A stretch of 64,000 bases of DNA from Pseudomonas sp. S06B 330 (GTDB lineage: Bacteria; Pseudomonadota; Gammaproteobacteria; Pseudomonadales; Pseudomonadaceae): the NCBI RefSeq assembly GCF_002845275.2, contig NZ_CP088149.1, forward strand, positions 3,592,501 to 3,656,500, written 5' to 3'. Of the stretch, positions 55,746 to 64,000 are shown piece after piece. Position 1 is the stretch's first letter; each line of letters begins with the position of its first letter. The position numbers and the translations under genes were made by a program. Under the pieces are notes generated by a model. That model had not been told where the DNA came from. It was given only the letters and a program-made list of their open reading frames with translations, and did not search any database.

Positions 55746-56831
55746 CTAACTCAAAACGAACAGATCCCCTTCCACCTCCGTATCGCCGTGTTTGCGCCCC
55801 TGCGACGCAGAGTCGTAGAGGATCAACAGCTGCTCCCCGGGTGGTTCCCCCGACTCAAACAAACACATCCCCTCAGCGTGATCGTCACCTTGGCCGAAAG
55901 GCACCTCCACTACTTGCTCCAGTTGATCGACAAAGACCACATTTTCCGCGTCGGACGTAAAGCCACCGCGCCAGCGAAACACCGTTACCGGCCCGTCCTG
56001 GTTCATGGTCGGGCCCGCGAGGATCAGCAGATCGTCGCCGCTGATGCACAGGTCGCGTACACCCAGTCCGTTTAACGCGAAGAAATGTTTGCGGTAGCGG
56101 CGTCCCTGGGGGCCAATCTTCTTCAGCACCAGCGTGTCAGTAGAACCATCGGACAGCTCGGGCTCGATCTCCAGCAGTACAGCCCAACCGCGAAGCACGG
56201 GGCCACGCAGCCCCAGCAAGAGGCGCGAGCCGATTACCACCAAACCTTCGATATCAAAACCGTTGTCTTTACCGGGGATGCGCAGGAAGTCGCGCAGCTG
56301 ATCGTCTTCCGTAATTTGCGCGGTCAGGTCGTTACCGATCGTGTTGCCCTGTAGCTGCGCAGCCGTGCGTCCATCAGCGTCCACCTTCCTGACAAGTGCA
56401 TAGCCGTCAGGCTCCTGCAGCACAGGGATGCGAGCGAGCAGAAAACGATTGCCGTCCGCCTCCACCGTCGACAGTCGCTTGATGTTCTTCTGCGCAGGCT
56501 TGTCGGCTTCAGCCGTCTTGCGCTTGAGGCTATGAGAACCCACCACCCAGAGGTAACCCCTGTCATAGGCCAAGCCTTCGATGTCGATCTCGGCGTCGGA
56601 CTTGGGTATGGGCAAGTCCAGAAACGCCTGGAGCTGAAATGACCGGTGCGCATCGCACATCAACACTTCACCGGGCGCAGCGGCCTGAATTTTCAGGCGT
56701 TCCAGGCTCGTGGTTTCATCGTTGGCCACCCACAGTGTGTCGCCAATTTGCTGAGCAACCGAAAGGCCATCGCGCAATGACGCTAACGCCGGATCAAAGC
56801 TCAATAGCACTGCATGGCTGCGCGTGTTCAT
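55746..56831 (-). CDS. DUF3616 family protein
   Basis: A 361-residue protein with repeated beta-propeller-like blades: GDTLWVANDETTSLERL, EIDIEGLAYDRGYLWVVGSH, GFDIEGLVVIGSRLLLGLRG and HAEGMCLFESGEPPGEQLL. The 'D-I-E-G-L' repeats are the mark of DUF3616. There is no signal peptide and no known activity. It stands alone; the divergent 230-base region beyond its start shows no other gene. Confidence 0.85.
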   Translation of the reverse strand: MNTRSHAVLLSFDPALASLRDGLSVAQQIGDTLWVANDETTSLERLKIQAAAPGEVLMCDAHRSFQLQAFLDLPIPKSDAEIDIEGLAYDRGYLWVVGSHSLKRKTAEADKPAQKNIKRLSTVEADGNRFLLARIPVLQEPDGYALVRKVDADGRTAAQLQGNTIGNDLTAQITEDDQLRDFLRIPGKDNGFDIEGLVVIGSRLLLGLRGPVLRGWAVLLEIEPELSDGSTDTLVLKKIGPQGRRYRKHFFALNGLGVRDLCISGDDLLILAGPTMNQDGPVTVFRWRGGFTSDAENVVFVDQLEQVVEVPFGQGDDHAEGMCLFESGEPPGEQLLILYDSASQGRKHGDTEVEGDLFVLS

Positions 56832-57065
56832 CAGCGGATGTCCTCAGGGTGCTGACACTGTTGTCGAGGCTAGTGGCTGGCCGATGACAATCAAGGTCAT
56901 GTGCTAGTGCGTTTTCTCACTGCCGGTAGAACAATGAGGAATATCGTGTGGTGCTAGCTCGCAACGGTGAAAACGACAAGGTCATTTGCCGAACCGCATC
57001 AGGTTGGGCGGTCTTGGGTGAGCAGCGGCTACAGCGTGTGGTGTAACCCGGCTAGACGTCACTTA

Positions 57066-58634
57066 TTATGCCGCGTGCTCAACAGCCATGCCCGCATGGG
57101 CCTGATAGAAGGCTTCGAACGCCTCAGCAGGCAACGCTTTGGCGAACAACCAGCCCTGCCCGAAGTGCACCCCTTGTCCGCGCAGGTAGTCCAGCTGGGC
57201 CTGGGTCTCGATGCCCTCCGCGACCATTTTCAGCTGCAGGCTCTTGGCCATTTCGATGATGTGGCTGGTCACTGGGCCCGCCGTAGCATCCGCGCCGATG
57301 CTATCCACGAACGATTTGTCGATCTTGAGAATATCCAACGGCAATTGCTGCAGGTGCTGGAGGCTGGAGAAACCGGTGCCGAAATCATCGATGGCGGCCA
57401 GATGGCCCAACGCCCGTGCGCGGTCAACGGTTGCACAGGCAGCATCGATCTGCATAAAGCCACGCTCTGTAGCCTCCAGCCAGATCTGGTTCGGGAGCAC
57501 TCCGCTGCGGCGCAGGGCCATCTCCAGTTTGGGCAGGAAGCGGCCACTGCTAACGTCTTCGGCCGCCAGGTTGATCGCCACGTGCAGGCTGCGCTCCTGC
57601 ACCAGCAGTGGGCCGAGGTCATGCAGTACGCTGTCGATCAACTGGTCGGTGATCGGCAAGATCAAGCCGCTCTGCTCAGCCAGTGGAATGAACAGGTCAG
57701 GACGCACCAAACTGCCATCGCAGCGGCGCCAGCGCAGTAGCGCTTCGGCCCCCACACAGCGGCCATCACTCAGGTTCATGATCGGCTGATAATGCACGAT
57801 GAACTCGCGATTGCGCACCGCCCTGCCGAGTTCGGCCAGCGGCGACAAGCGCTGACGCGTACGCTTGATGAGCATCACCGCCAGCACGCCGGCGAGCAGC
57901 CCGCCAACGGGCAATAACAGCATCTCTTTGCGAACCAGGCCTTGCAGTAACTCCTGACGCGACAGTGCGGCAATGGCCACCCAGTCGCCGTTGTGTACCA
58001 CGGTATAGAGATACCCCTCCTCAAGCCCCTTGGCCGAGCCCGAATGCACGCGACTTAAAAATCGCTCCACCCCCGGCCGCGACGCACTGACCAAGTGGCC
58101 TGCAGCAGTACCGACGGCCAACTGCAGATCGTCTTCGACCATTACCTGGAGGAACTGCTCGGGGTCTACCAATACATTGAACGCCGCGTATTGCAGCGCC
58201 ATCATCGGTTTCGCCGAGACAAGGTTCGGCTGCACGCCGAGCGACACGCGTACGCCGTCGGCGGTGGTGAAGTCCTCTTGCCAGGGCGTCACAGAGTGTC
58301 CCACCGCGCCCCAAGAATCGCAGGCGTAGATTTCTTCCTCGACATAGCCAACCGACTTCACCGAGAAGGTGTTGATGGTCAACAGACGCATCGCGTCGAT
58401 ACCTTCTGGTGTGCACGGCGCGAAGCTGGAGCCGGCGATGCTCTTGAGTGCTTCGCCAGCCTCGTGGAAGGTGCCGCTGGCCCGGCTGGAAGCAACCGCA
58501 GCCAAAGTGTCCAGGCGCTGCTGGGCAGCGTGCAGATTCAACACCCAGGCCAGATAGCCCATCAACAACACCGGCAGCAGGACACACGGAAGCCCCAGGA
58601 GGACGCTTCCCCAGACAATACGTTTTCGATTCAT
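57066..58634 (-). CDS. c-di-GMP phosphodiesterase with periplasmic CSS-type sensor (PdeC-like)
   Basis: A 522-residue inner-membrane protein: helix at about residues 7-30, a periplasmic domain with Cys74 and Cys105 (IYACDSWGAVG), a second helix near 240-260 and a C-terminal EAL domain. EAL catalytic motifs are all present: AEALLRW, NLAAEDV, EATERG, AIDDFGTGFSSL, ILKIDKSF and AEGIET. In E. coli PdeC the two cysteines at nearly these positions form a disulfide under DsbA/B control, and reduction activates the enzyme. Here the CSS triad reads CDS. The start MNRKRIVWGS has AAGGCGG upstream. It would lower c-di-GMP in response to envelope redox state. Confidence 0.9.
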   Translation of the reverse strand: MNRKRIVWGSVLLGLPCVLLPVLLMGYLAWVLNLHAAQQRLDTLAAVASSRASGTFHEAGEALKSIAGSSFAPCTPEGIDAMRLLTINTFSVKSVGYVEEEIYACDSWGAVGHSVTPWQEDFTTADGVRVSLGVQPNLVSAKPMMALQYAAFNVLVDPEQFLQVMVEDDLQLAVGTAAGHLVSASRPGVERFLSRVHSGSAKGLEEGYLYTVVHNGDWVAIAALSRQELLQGLVRKEMLLLPVGGLLAGVLAVMLIKRTRQRLSPLAELGRAVRNREFIVHYQPIMNLSDGRCVGAEALLRWRRCDGSLVRPDLFIPLAEQSGLILPITDQLIDSVLHDLGPLLVQERSLHVAINLAAEDVSSGRFLPKLEMALRRSGVLPNQIWLEATERGFMQIDAACATVDRARALGHLAAIDDFGTGFSSLQHLQQLPLDILKIDKSFVDSIGADATAGPVTSHIIEMAKSLQLKMVAEGIETQAQLDYLRGQGVHFGQGWLFAKALPAEAFEAFYQAHAGMAVEHAA

Positions 58635-58901
58635 GGTGCCGCCTTGGCCGTTGGCCTGTGCCCTGCCATCACAGCCTAAGACGGCGCCTGCCAATGCACG
58701 TTGCTACAGATCAACAGCGCTACCGATTGCTTAGAGGCGTCTGCGCTGCGGGGTCAAGCATCATCGTGCCCCTTGCTATCGACGACTACGAGGACGCTTT
58801 AACCTCCCTGCTATGCTCCATCCACCGTTTATTGATGCCGATCAGAACGCTGCACCGACAAATCCTGATAATGCGTTGTCCAAATTTTAAGGCAGGCGTT
58901 A

Positions 58902-60116
58902 ATGACCTCCCAAATCTTTACGGTTCATGGCCTTGTAAGTTTCACCCTGGCTATCCTCCTGCTGTTCCTCGGCAAAACCTTGGTCCAGCACAACGCCTTA
59001 CTGCGTCAGTACTGTATTCCCGAATCAGTGGTGGGCGGTTTCGTGTGTGCAGCGGTTACCTCCCTTCTTTACTTCGGTCTCAATATCCAGATCGAATTCG
59101 ACCTGCAAGTACGCGACACCTTATTGTTGTATTTCTTTGCCGGCATCGGCTTGAAATCGGACATGCGCCAACTGCTCAAGGGCGGGCGCCCGTTACTGAT
59201 CCTGCTGTTGCTTGCCAGTGCGTTTATCGTCCTGCAAAACGTACTGGGCATGGGCATGGCCGAGGCGTTTGGGCTCGACCCCAAGGCCGGTTTGATGGTC
59301 GGTTCAATATCCCTCACCGGTGGGGTGGGCACTACCCTGGCGTGGGCACCGCTGTTTGTCGAAAAGCTGGGAATAACAAACGCCCATGAACTGGGCATCG
59401 CCAGCAACACCGTCGGCCTGATTGCCGCTTGCGTGATCGGCGGCCCTATCGCCAACCAACTGATACAGCGTTATCGCCTGACCCCGTCCCGGGAAGGCGA
59501 GCTGGAAATCGGCATCCTCGAGCACCAACGCAACAAGGCGGTGGACTACTACGACGTGCTCTGGGCGTGGATGTGGCTCAACCTGACCCTGATGCTCGGC
59601 TATGGCCTCAACCTGTTGCTGGTGGATGCCGGCATCACCCTACCCAAATTCGTCAGTTGCCTGTTCGCCGGTATCGTCATTCACCATATCGTTCTGGCCG
59701 TACTGGGTGACAAGCGGCTGAAAAGCTGGAGTGGCGCTAGCCTGGGCCTGGCACTGATCTCTGATATCTGTCTGGGCATGTTTTTGACCATGGCCCTGAT
59801 GGGCCTGCAACTATGGCAGCTCAGCGGCGCGCTGCTGTTCATTCTGTGCACCTTGACCCTGCAAGTGCTGCTGACGGTTGTTTATACCTACTTTGTGGTG
59901 TTCCGCTTCATGGGCCGCAATTACGAAGCCAGCGTCATTGCTTCGGGGTTCGGCGGGATCACCTTGGGTTCTACGGCGACGGCCATCGTCAACATGACCA
60001 CCGTGACGCAAAAATACGGTGCAGCCCACCAGGCCTTCCTGATAGTACCGCTGGTGTGTGGCTTTTTCATTGACCTGGTCAATGCCATCATCATCGGCAT
60101 GTTCAGTGGTATTTAG
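58902..60116 (+). CDS. gltS: Sodium/glutamate symporter
   Basis: A 404-residue membrane protein matching GltS in length and motifs: LLLFLGKTLVQHNALLRQYC, IPESVVGGFVCA, and the two inverted-repeat re-entrant loops SISLTGGVGTTLAWAPLF and ASGFGGITLGSTATAIVNM. It imports glutamate with sodium. About ten hydrophobic segments are seen. It is divergent from the EAL-type gene with 267 bases between. A short hairpin three bases after its stop may terminate it. Confidence 0.93.
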   Translation: MTSQIFTVHGLVSFTLAILLLFLGKTLVQHNALLRQYCIPESVVGGFVCAAVTSLLYFGLNIQIEFDLQVRDTLLLYFFAGIGLKSDMRQLLKGGRPLLILLLLASAFIVLQNVLGMGMAEAFGLDPKAGLMVGSISLTGGVGTTLAWAPLFVEKLGITNAHELGIASNTVGLIAACVIGGPIANQLIQRYRLTPSREGELEIGILEHQRNKAVDYYDVLWAWMWLNLTLMLGYGLNLLLVDAGITLPKFVSCLFAGIVIHHIVLAVLGDKRLKSWSGASLGLALISDICLGMFLTMALMGLQLWQLSGALLFILCTLTLQVLLTVVYTYFVVFRFMGRNYEASVIASGFGGITLGSTATAIVNMTTVTQKYGAAHQAFLIVPLVCGFFIDLVNAIIIGMFSGI

Positions 60117-60119
60117 CCT

Positions 60120-60139
60120 ATCCGCAGGCGGGTGCGGAT
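60120..60139 (+). terminator. Short hairpin after gltS
   Basis: atccgca / tgcggat with a 6-base loop, 3 bases after the stop codon. It is weak and lacks a T tract. Confidence 0.4.
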
Positions 60140-60231
60140 GACCACCCATCAGCCAGATCCCGCGCCGGGAGCAGACCACTAGACTTCATAGGGGGGACGA
60201 CATCAACGCACCTCACATCAGGAGATCTGTG

Positions 60232-60675
60232 ATGAACAGAACATCTTGGCTGGCGTTGGTAGTGGCGGTTGGGGCGATTTCAGGGTGCGCAAGCAGAACC
60301 GAGATCGTCGATGTCCCCCTCAATGCTACCCCGCAAAATGCAGGACACATCGCTCGCGCCTCACTCAGCCCGGTGGGCAACCACACCAGCATCTACCTTA
60401 ACGTTGGCGGCGTCCCCAACCACATGGCGGTTCCTAGCCGCCTGGACACCGCTATCTACGCGGGCTCCTGCCAGCATTTGAGTGCAACCCCTGCGTACCA
60501 GACCGACAAGGCCGACAACGTCAATTATCTCTCGATGGCCCCACGTACGCGGTATTGGGCCCAGGCCCCGGTGGCGCTGAGTGACTTGACCCAGGGTGAC
60601 TATGCCTTGCTCGTCAGCACCAGCCCGGCAGATGGCAGCCGTCCGCTGTTCTGCGGCAAGATCAGCGCAGGCTAG
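60232..60675 (+). CDS. Small lipoprotein of unknown family
   Basis: A 147-residue protein with a lipoprotein signal (LALVVAVGAISGCASR), so Cys is the first mature residue. The mature part is beta-rich (NHTSIYLNVGGVPNHMAVP, LDTAIYAGSCQHL, PLFCGKISAG) with two further cysteines that could pair. I do not recognise the family. GGAG sits seven bases before the ATG; a GTG one codon earlier is less well placed. It follows gltS by 115 bases and is probably independent. Confidence 0.75.
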   Translation: MNRTSWLALVVAVGAISGCASRTEIVDVPLNATPQNAGHIARASLSPVGNHTSIYLNVGGVPNHMAVPSRLDTAIYAGSCQHLSATPAYQTDKADNVNYLSMAPRTRYWAQAPVALSDLTQGDYALLVSTSPADGSRPLFCGKISAG

Positions 60676-60800
60676 ACGCGAGGCGAGCCAGCAACGCGGT
60701 ACCGAGGCCGGCGCGACGTGCTCCAGGCGCGATCGCACCGGTCCGATACCCGCGCCAGCTGGAGCTGATATCATTCAAGACTTTACCCGCCGAGTCGACA

Positions 60801-60959
60801 ATGAACCGTCAGAAAAAAATAAAGCAGCTTTTAAAGGCACACGCCAAAAAAGCCAGCGCCAAATTGGCACCGAAAAACAAGCCTAAATACATTTGTAAAG
60901 CTGACCGATTGAAACTGGAAGCTGAATCCAGTTGCGAGCCAAACATTCCCGCAGAGTAA
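60801..60959 (+). CDS. DUF2986-like small basic protein
   Basis: A 52-residue protein, MNRQKKIKQLLKAHAKKASA and then KLAPKNKPKYICKADRLKLE, which fits the short conserved DUF2986 family of gamma-proteobacteria. It is very basic at the N-terminus with a single helix predicted, and it has two cysteines. Function is unknown; nucleic acid binding would be an inference from charge. AT-rich codons (aaaaaaataaag) set it apart from its neighbours. The ribosome site is weak. Confidence 0.75.
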   Translation: MNRQKKIKQLLKAHAKKASAKLAPKNKPKYICKADRLKLEAESSCEPNIPAE

Positions 60960-61111
60960 AACAGTTGTTTTTTAAGTAGCCGCTTCCCAGAACTTTTCTC
61001 TGTTTATTGGTCTATGTGGATAGGCCCATGCGCTTGGTAAGTGCGAATTCGCACGCTTCCCGTCGCCAGGTCGCCACACGTCCGATTGTCAATCAGAGGT
61101 TGTCTTCGCTC

Positions 61112-61525
61112 ATGAAATTCCATGATCCACGGAGGGTGCTCTTTGGCCTGTTCGCGTTCGCGGCATTGGGCTCGGCATCAGCAACACAGATGAAGGTCTC
61201 AACCCCTGCTCTAGCCACTGAAGCCCCGACTATTGAGGCTCCGGCCCAGGCTGCCGGCAACCCTTGGCCAACCTTGGTCAGCATCGCTGAAAAACAACCA
61301 GGCCCGTTGCTCGCCCATGACGATCGGTACTCGCATGACGGCCGTTGGCACGATCATAGAAATGATTGGCGTAGAGATGATTGGCGTCGGGAAAACTGGC
61401 GTAGAGATCAATGGCGTAGAGAGCAAGCCCGCCGCGAAGCTGACCGGCGCCGAGATTGGGAACGCCATCATGATCGGGCCATGCGCTACCGCTATGAGGA
61501 CGATCATCGCTACTACCGTCGTTAA
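61112..61525 (+). CDS. Exported Arg/Asp-rich protein with WRRD repeats
   Basis: A 137-residue protein. A signal peptide (RRVLFGLFAFAALGSASA) is followed by an Ala/Pro-rich linker, and then from about residue 80 by a charged tail with pentad repeats WRRDD, WRREN, WRRDQ, WRREQ. A His/Tyr/Arg-rich end (YRYEDDHRYYRR) closes it. The repeats come from a 15-base tandem unit in the DNA (gattggcgtagagat and variants, 61362-61430). Similar secreted, repeat-tailed proteins are common in Pseudomonas and have no known role; metal, nucleic acid or polyphosphate binding is possible. The start is likely ATG 61112, though an upstream TTG in the same frame sits nearer an AGAGG. Confidence 0.65.
   Translation: MKFHDPRRVLFGLFAFAALGSASATQMKVSTPALATEAPTIEAPAQAAGNPWPTLVSIAEKQPGPLLAHDDRYSHDGRWHDHRNDWRRDDWRRENWRRDQWRREQARREADRRRDWERHHDRAMRYRYEDDHRYYRR
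61362..61430 (+). repeat. 15-base tandem repeats coding WRR[DE]x
   Basis: Four to five imperfect copies of a 15-base unit of the form gattggcgtagagat, encoding tryptophan-arginine-arginine pentads. AT-richer third positions than the rest of the gene suggest recent expansion. Confidence 0.65.
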
Positions 61526-61595
61526 TGACGGCTGACCGGGTATCACCGATCGTGCAGCACGTCACGACGCGTCGGCCCTGTCTCACTGTGTGGCA

Positions 61596-61626
61596 ATCAA
61601 ACGGTCCAAGGATTTGACCGTTTGAT
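61596..61626 (+). terminator. Stem-loop before the PHA synthase gene
   Basis: Perfect 11-bp arms (atcaaacggtc / gaccgtttgat) with a 9-base loop, 70 bases after the WRR-repeat gene and 170 before the PHA synthase. It is probably a terminator for the former. The remaining bases before the synthase show no clear promoter. Confidence 0.55.
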
Positions 61627-61794
61627 GAGCGAACGTCTATCGGCATCCCCCCTTCAGTTCGTCGGTCCGCACCGTCCTTGTCATGAAATGAAAATCCGCT
61701 GTCGTGCGATGAGAGGTTGCCGCAACCGCTGCTGCCCTAAAGTCGGTGTCAAACAATAAAACCGGACACCGCGCCCGGAAACACGAGAGCCGCC

Positions 61795-63588
61795 ATGAGC
61801 AAATCCCCCCGAACAAGCGAGACCACAACGCCCACCAAAGGCCCGCAGGCGACCGGCCGAAAGCGTCGCGTTCGCAAGGATGGCGATGTCCCGGGCAATC
61901 CCCTGCAACACGAACTGATCGGCACGGCGGCCAACCAGACCCTGGCAGGCAATCCGCTTGTCAGCGTGCGCCCGGCCGACCTGGCCAGCTCGGCCGGCTA
62001 CCTGTTCAAGGCCGTGGGCACGTCGCCGCTCAAAGCTGGCGCTCATCTGGGCGGCTACCTGAAGGCGTTGCGCGGCATCGTCGCTGGCAACGCCTGCATT
62101 GCGCCAGATCCGAAGGACAAGCGCTTCGCCGATCCGGCCTGGCAATCCAACGCCTTCCTGCGTGCACTGCTGCAGAGCTACCTGGCCGGCCAAAGTGAGT
62201 TGACCCGCTTCATCGAGTCCACCGACCTTGCCCCGTTGGAAAAGAGCCGAGCCCGGTTCGTAGCAGCACTTTTGGCCGATGCACTGGCACCGAGCAACTC
62301 GCCGCTAACCAATCCGGCGGCGCTGCGCAAACTGGTGGACACCGGTGGCATGAGCCTGGCCAGGGGCGTGCGTCAGTTCGGCGAGGATATGCTGAACAAC
62401 CGCGGGCTGCCGAGACAGGTCGACAGCACGCCGTTCAAGGTAGGAGAAAACATCGCCACGGCTAAGGGCGAAGTGGTGTTTCGCACCGAGATGTTCGAGC
62501 TGCTGCAGTTCGCACCCACCACCGAAAAGGTTTATGCCCGACCCTTGGTGATGTCGCCGCCGCAAATCAACAAGTACTACGCCATCGACTTGTCGCCGGA
62601 GAAAAGCCTGATCAAGTGGATCCAGGACAGCGGCGTGAACCTCTTCGTCATCAGTTGGCGCAATCCCACCCGCGAGCATCGCGACTGGGGCTTGTCCGAT
62701 TACGCGCTGTGCCTGGACCAGGCTGTGGACGTGGCGCGCAGGATAACTGGTAGCCCGGATGTGAACATGTGGGGCTCCTGCTCGGGTGGCATCACCCTGG
62801 CGGCCTACCTGGGCTGGCTGGCGGCCCGTGGCGAAAACCACAAGGTGGCCAACACCAGCTGGGCCGTGTGCGTGCTCGACATGCCCTCGGCGCTGGACGA
62901 CACCACCTTAGGGCTGTTCACCACCCCGTCCGCGCTGCGCGCGGCCAAGGCCAGCTCACGGCGCAAGGGCGTTCTGAGCGGCCAGGGCATGGCCCGCATG
63001 TTCGCCTGGATGCGGCCCAACGACTTGATCTGGAACTACTGGGTCAACAACTACCTGTTGGGTAATAAGCCGCCGGCCTTCGACATCCTTGCCTGGAACA
63101 ACGACACCACGCGGCTACCCGCCCAACTGCACGCGGACTACCTCGACCTGATCCAGCAGAACCCCTACAGCAACCCGGGCGCCCTGGAGATTGCCGGCGA
63201 GTCAATCGACATGACCCAGGTGAAGGTGGGGGCCTATGTGGTTGGCGGCACCACTGACCACATCACCCCCTGGCAAGGCTGTTATGGCACCGCCCGGCTG
63301 TTTGGCGAGGACACAACCTACGTGCTGTCCAACGCCGGCCACCTGCAGAGTCTGGTAAACCCGCCGGGCAACCCCAAGTCGTTCTACTACGCGGCGCCTG
63401 CCGCCGCCGAGGCCCCGGAAACCTGGCTGCAGAATGCCGGGGAGCGCCAGCAAGGCAGCTGGTGGCCGCATTGGCGCGAATGGATCGGGCAGCGCTCGGG
63501 CGACAGCCTGCCCGCGCCGAAGAAACTCGGCTCGCGCAAGTACCCACCCCTCTGCCCCGCACCTGGCACCTATGTCATGGAGCGTTGA
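61795..63588 (+). CDS. phaC: Class II-type polyhydroxyalkanoate synthase, orphan copy
   Basis: A 597-residue PHA synthase joining 3-hydroxyacyl-CoA units into polyester on the granule surface. It follows the medium-chain enzymes PhaC1/PhaC2 closely (QINKYYAIDLSPEKSLIKW, FAWMRPNDLIWNYWVNNYLL, WNNDTTRLP). The catalytic triad is Cys329 in the lipase-like box GSCSGG, Asp488 (TTDHITPWQ) and His516 (NAGHLQS). Those positions are shifted by +33 to +37 from PhaC1, consistent with an extra basic N-terminal tail of about 36 residues. The depolymerase phaZ, phaD and phasin genes of the usual pha operon are absent, so this is a separate synthase. A strong hairpin follows its stop. Confidence 0.9.
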   Translation: MSKSPRTSETTTPTKGPQATGRKRRVRKDGDVPGNPLQHELIGTAANQTLAGNPLVSVRPADLASSAGYLFKAVGTSPLKAGAHLGGYLKALRGIVAGNACIAPDPKDKRFADPAWQSNAFLRALLQSYLAGQSELTRFIESTDLAPLEKSRARFVAALLADALAPSNSPLTNPAALRKLVDTGGMSLARGVRQFGEDMLNNRGLPRQVDSTPFKVGENIATAKGEVVFRTEMFELLQFAPTTEKVYARPLVMSPPQINKYYAIDLSPEKSLIKWIQDSGVNLFVISWRNPTREHRDWGLSDYALCLDQAVDVARRITGSPDVNMWGSCSGGITLAAYLGWLAARGENHKVANTSWAVCVLDMPSALDDTTLGLFTTPSALRAAKASSRRKGVLSGQGMARMFAWMRPNDLIWNYWVNNYLLGNKPPAFDILAWNNDTTRLPAQLHADYLDLIQQNPYSNPGALEIAGESIDMTQVKVGAYVVGGTTDHITPWQGCYGTARLFGEDTTYVLSNAGHLQSLVNPPGNPKSFYYAAPAAAEAPETWLQNAGERQQGSWWPHWREWIGQRSGDSLPAPKKLGSRKYPPLCPAPGTYVMER

Positions 63589-63946
63589 GGCTGCCCTCTC
63601 TTCATTGAGCTGCCCCCACGCCACCCGTGGGGGCAGCGCCTTGCGCAACAAGTGCCCAAGCCAAGTGCACACCCCATCGGGAACACCGGCCTACAGCGAG
63701 TGGTTAGGCGTACGTATGCCGTTGGCGCCGCAGAACGACCTACGTGGCCTTGCCCGACGGGTGTAACGTAATGTCCGCAAGAATAATGGGGCACACAAGG
63801 GTGGCCTGTGAGCCTTACTTATCGCTTAAGGGCCAGGCGCAACCTTTAAGCGACTGGTCTGCCTGGTCGGGATCAAAAAATGAGGGGGGATGATCGACCG
63901 CTTCCGGCCAAGTGCGCACGCGCCGTCGAAGCTAGGTACATGGGAC
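63589..63946. other. Intergenic region after the PHA synthase
   Basis: 358 bases with no supported gene. It starts with the phaC terminator. An imperfect inverted repeat, cgcttaagg / cctttaagcg, lies at about 63823-63852 in an otherwise unremarkable stretch. Confidence 0.6.
63609..63637 (+). terminator. Terminator of the PHA synthase gene
   Basis: Perfect 12-bp GC-rich arms (gctgcccccacg / cgtgggggcagc) with a 5-base loop, 20 bases after the stop codon. No T tract follows. Confidence 0.7.
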
Positions 63947-64000
63947 TTATGCATGCTTGGCCAACGCGCTTTTCACATACAGCAACGCGCGTTGAAAGAC
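63947..64000 (-). CDS. Possible 3' end of a gene cut by the window edge
   Basis: On the minus strand an open frame enters from the right edge and ends VFQRALLYVKSALAKHA followed by TAA. Composition and the amphipathic helical ending are like a real C-terminus, but 17 residues are too few to identify it. Confidence 0.35.
   Translation of the reverse strand, partial: VFQRALLYVKSALAKHA

Noticed and set aside
58448..59389. A 313-codon frame crossing the start of gltS
   Set aside because: Runs partly antisense to the EAL gene and out of frame with gltS; Arg/Pro-rich shadow.
61687..61758. A 23-codon Cys/Arg-rich frame before the PHA synthase
   Set aside because: No ribosome site and no sign of selection; probably chance.

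Overview
The window looks like chromosomal DNA of a fluorescent Pseudomonas (P. putida/P. fluorescens type). The evidence is GC-rich coding with strong third-position bias, an ampR-ampC pair, a second elongation factor G (fusA2), an orphan medium-chain-type PHA synthase, a CSS-type EAL protein, a hydroxyproline catabolic cluster and two families of intergenic REP palindromes. About 57 protein genes are supported. I saw no tRNA, rRNA, CRISPR array, complete insertion sequence or prophage.

Layout. 0-3 kb: a cut-off fimbrial subunit, glutathione reductase and galU. 3-5.6 kb: a diheme cytochrome pair resembling thiosulfate dehydrogenase (tsdB-tsdA) and a DUF899 protein. 5.6-8.7 kb: a membrane acyltransferase, an SBF-type transporter and a divergent AraC regulator. 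8.7-11.8 kb: a two-gene unit made of a 130-residue ubiquitin-like protein ending in Gly-Gly and an 891-residue DUF4132 protein. 11.8-14 kb: ampR/ampC with a recognisable operator and promoter. 14-20 kb: GST, LuxR regulator, DmpA-type peptidase, ppnN, an SH3 membrane protein, Ogt and an Ada-like zinc domain. 20-22.3 kb: dsdA-dsdC. 22.4-31 kb: fusA2, a GNAT, LysR, argC, an SH3 protein, a SulP transporter, a CAP protein and a SleB hydrolase. 31-33.2 kb: an Rrf2 regulator divergent from an NDH-2-like flavoprotein with a long leader. 33.2-38.7 kb: an AhpD-like / acyl-CoA-dehydrogenase-like / ABC-transporter operon with a divergent AraC regulator. 38.8-40.8 kb: a chemoreceptor and a DUF1428 protein. 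40.9-50.9 kb: the hydroxyproline cluster.

51-54 kb is an accessory-looking block, part of it AT-richer. It holds three proteins I cannot assign to families and, upstream on the same strand, a regulator that joins an IS21 IstA-like DNA-binding region to two LuxR-type helix-turn-helix domains. 54-64 kb: a LysE exporter, lipoproteins, a DUF3616 protein, the c-di-GMP phosphodiesterase, gltS, DUF2986, a WRRD-repeat protein and the PHA synthase.

How the genes work together. The clearest pathway is trans-4-hydroxy-L-proline to 2-oxoglutarate: uptake, epimerase, a three-subunit D-hydroxyproline dehydrogenase, deaminase and semialdehyde dehydrogenase. It is arranged as two divergent operons around a shared control region that carries two perfect inverted 17-bp copies of a probable operator. 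The two most promising undescribed systems are the Gly-Gly ubiquitin-like/DUF4132 pair and the IstA-LuxR-LuxR cassette.
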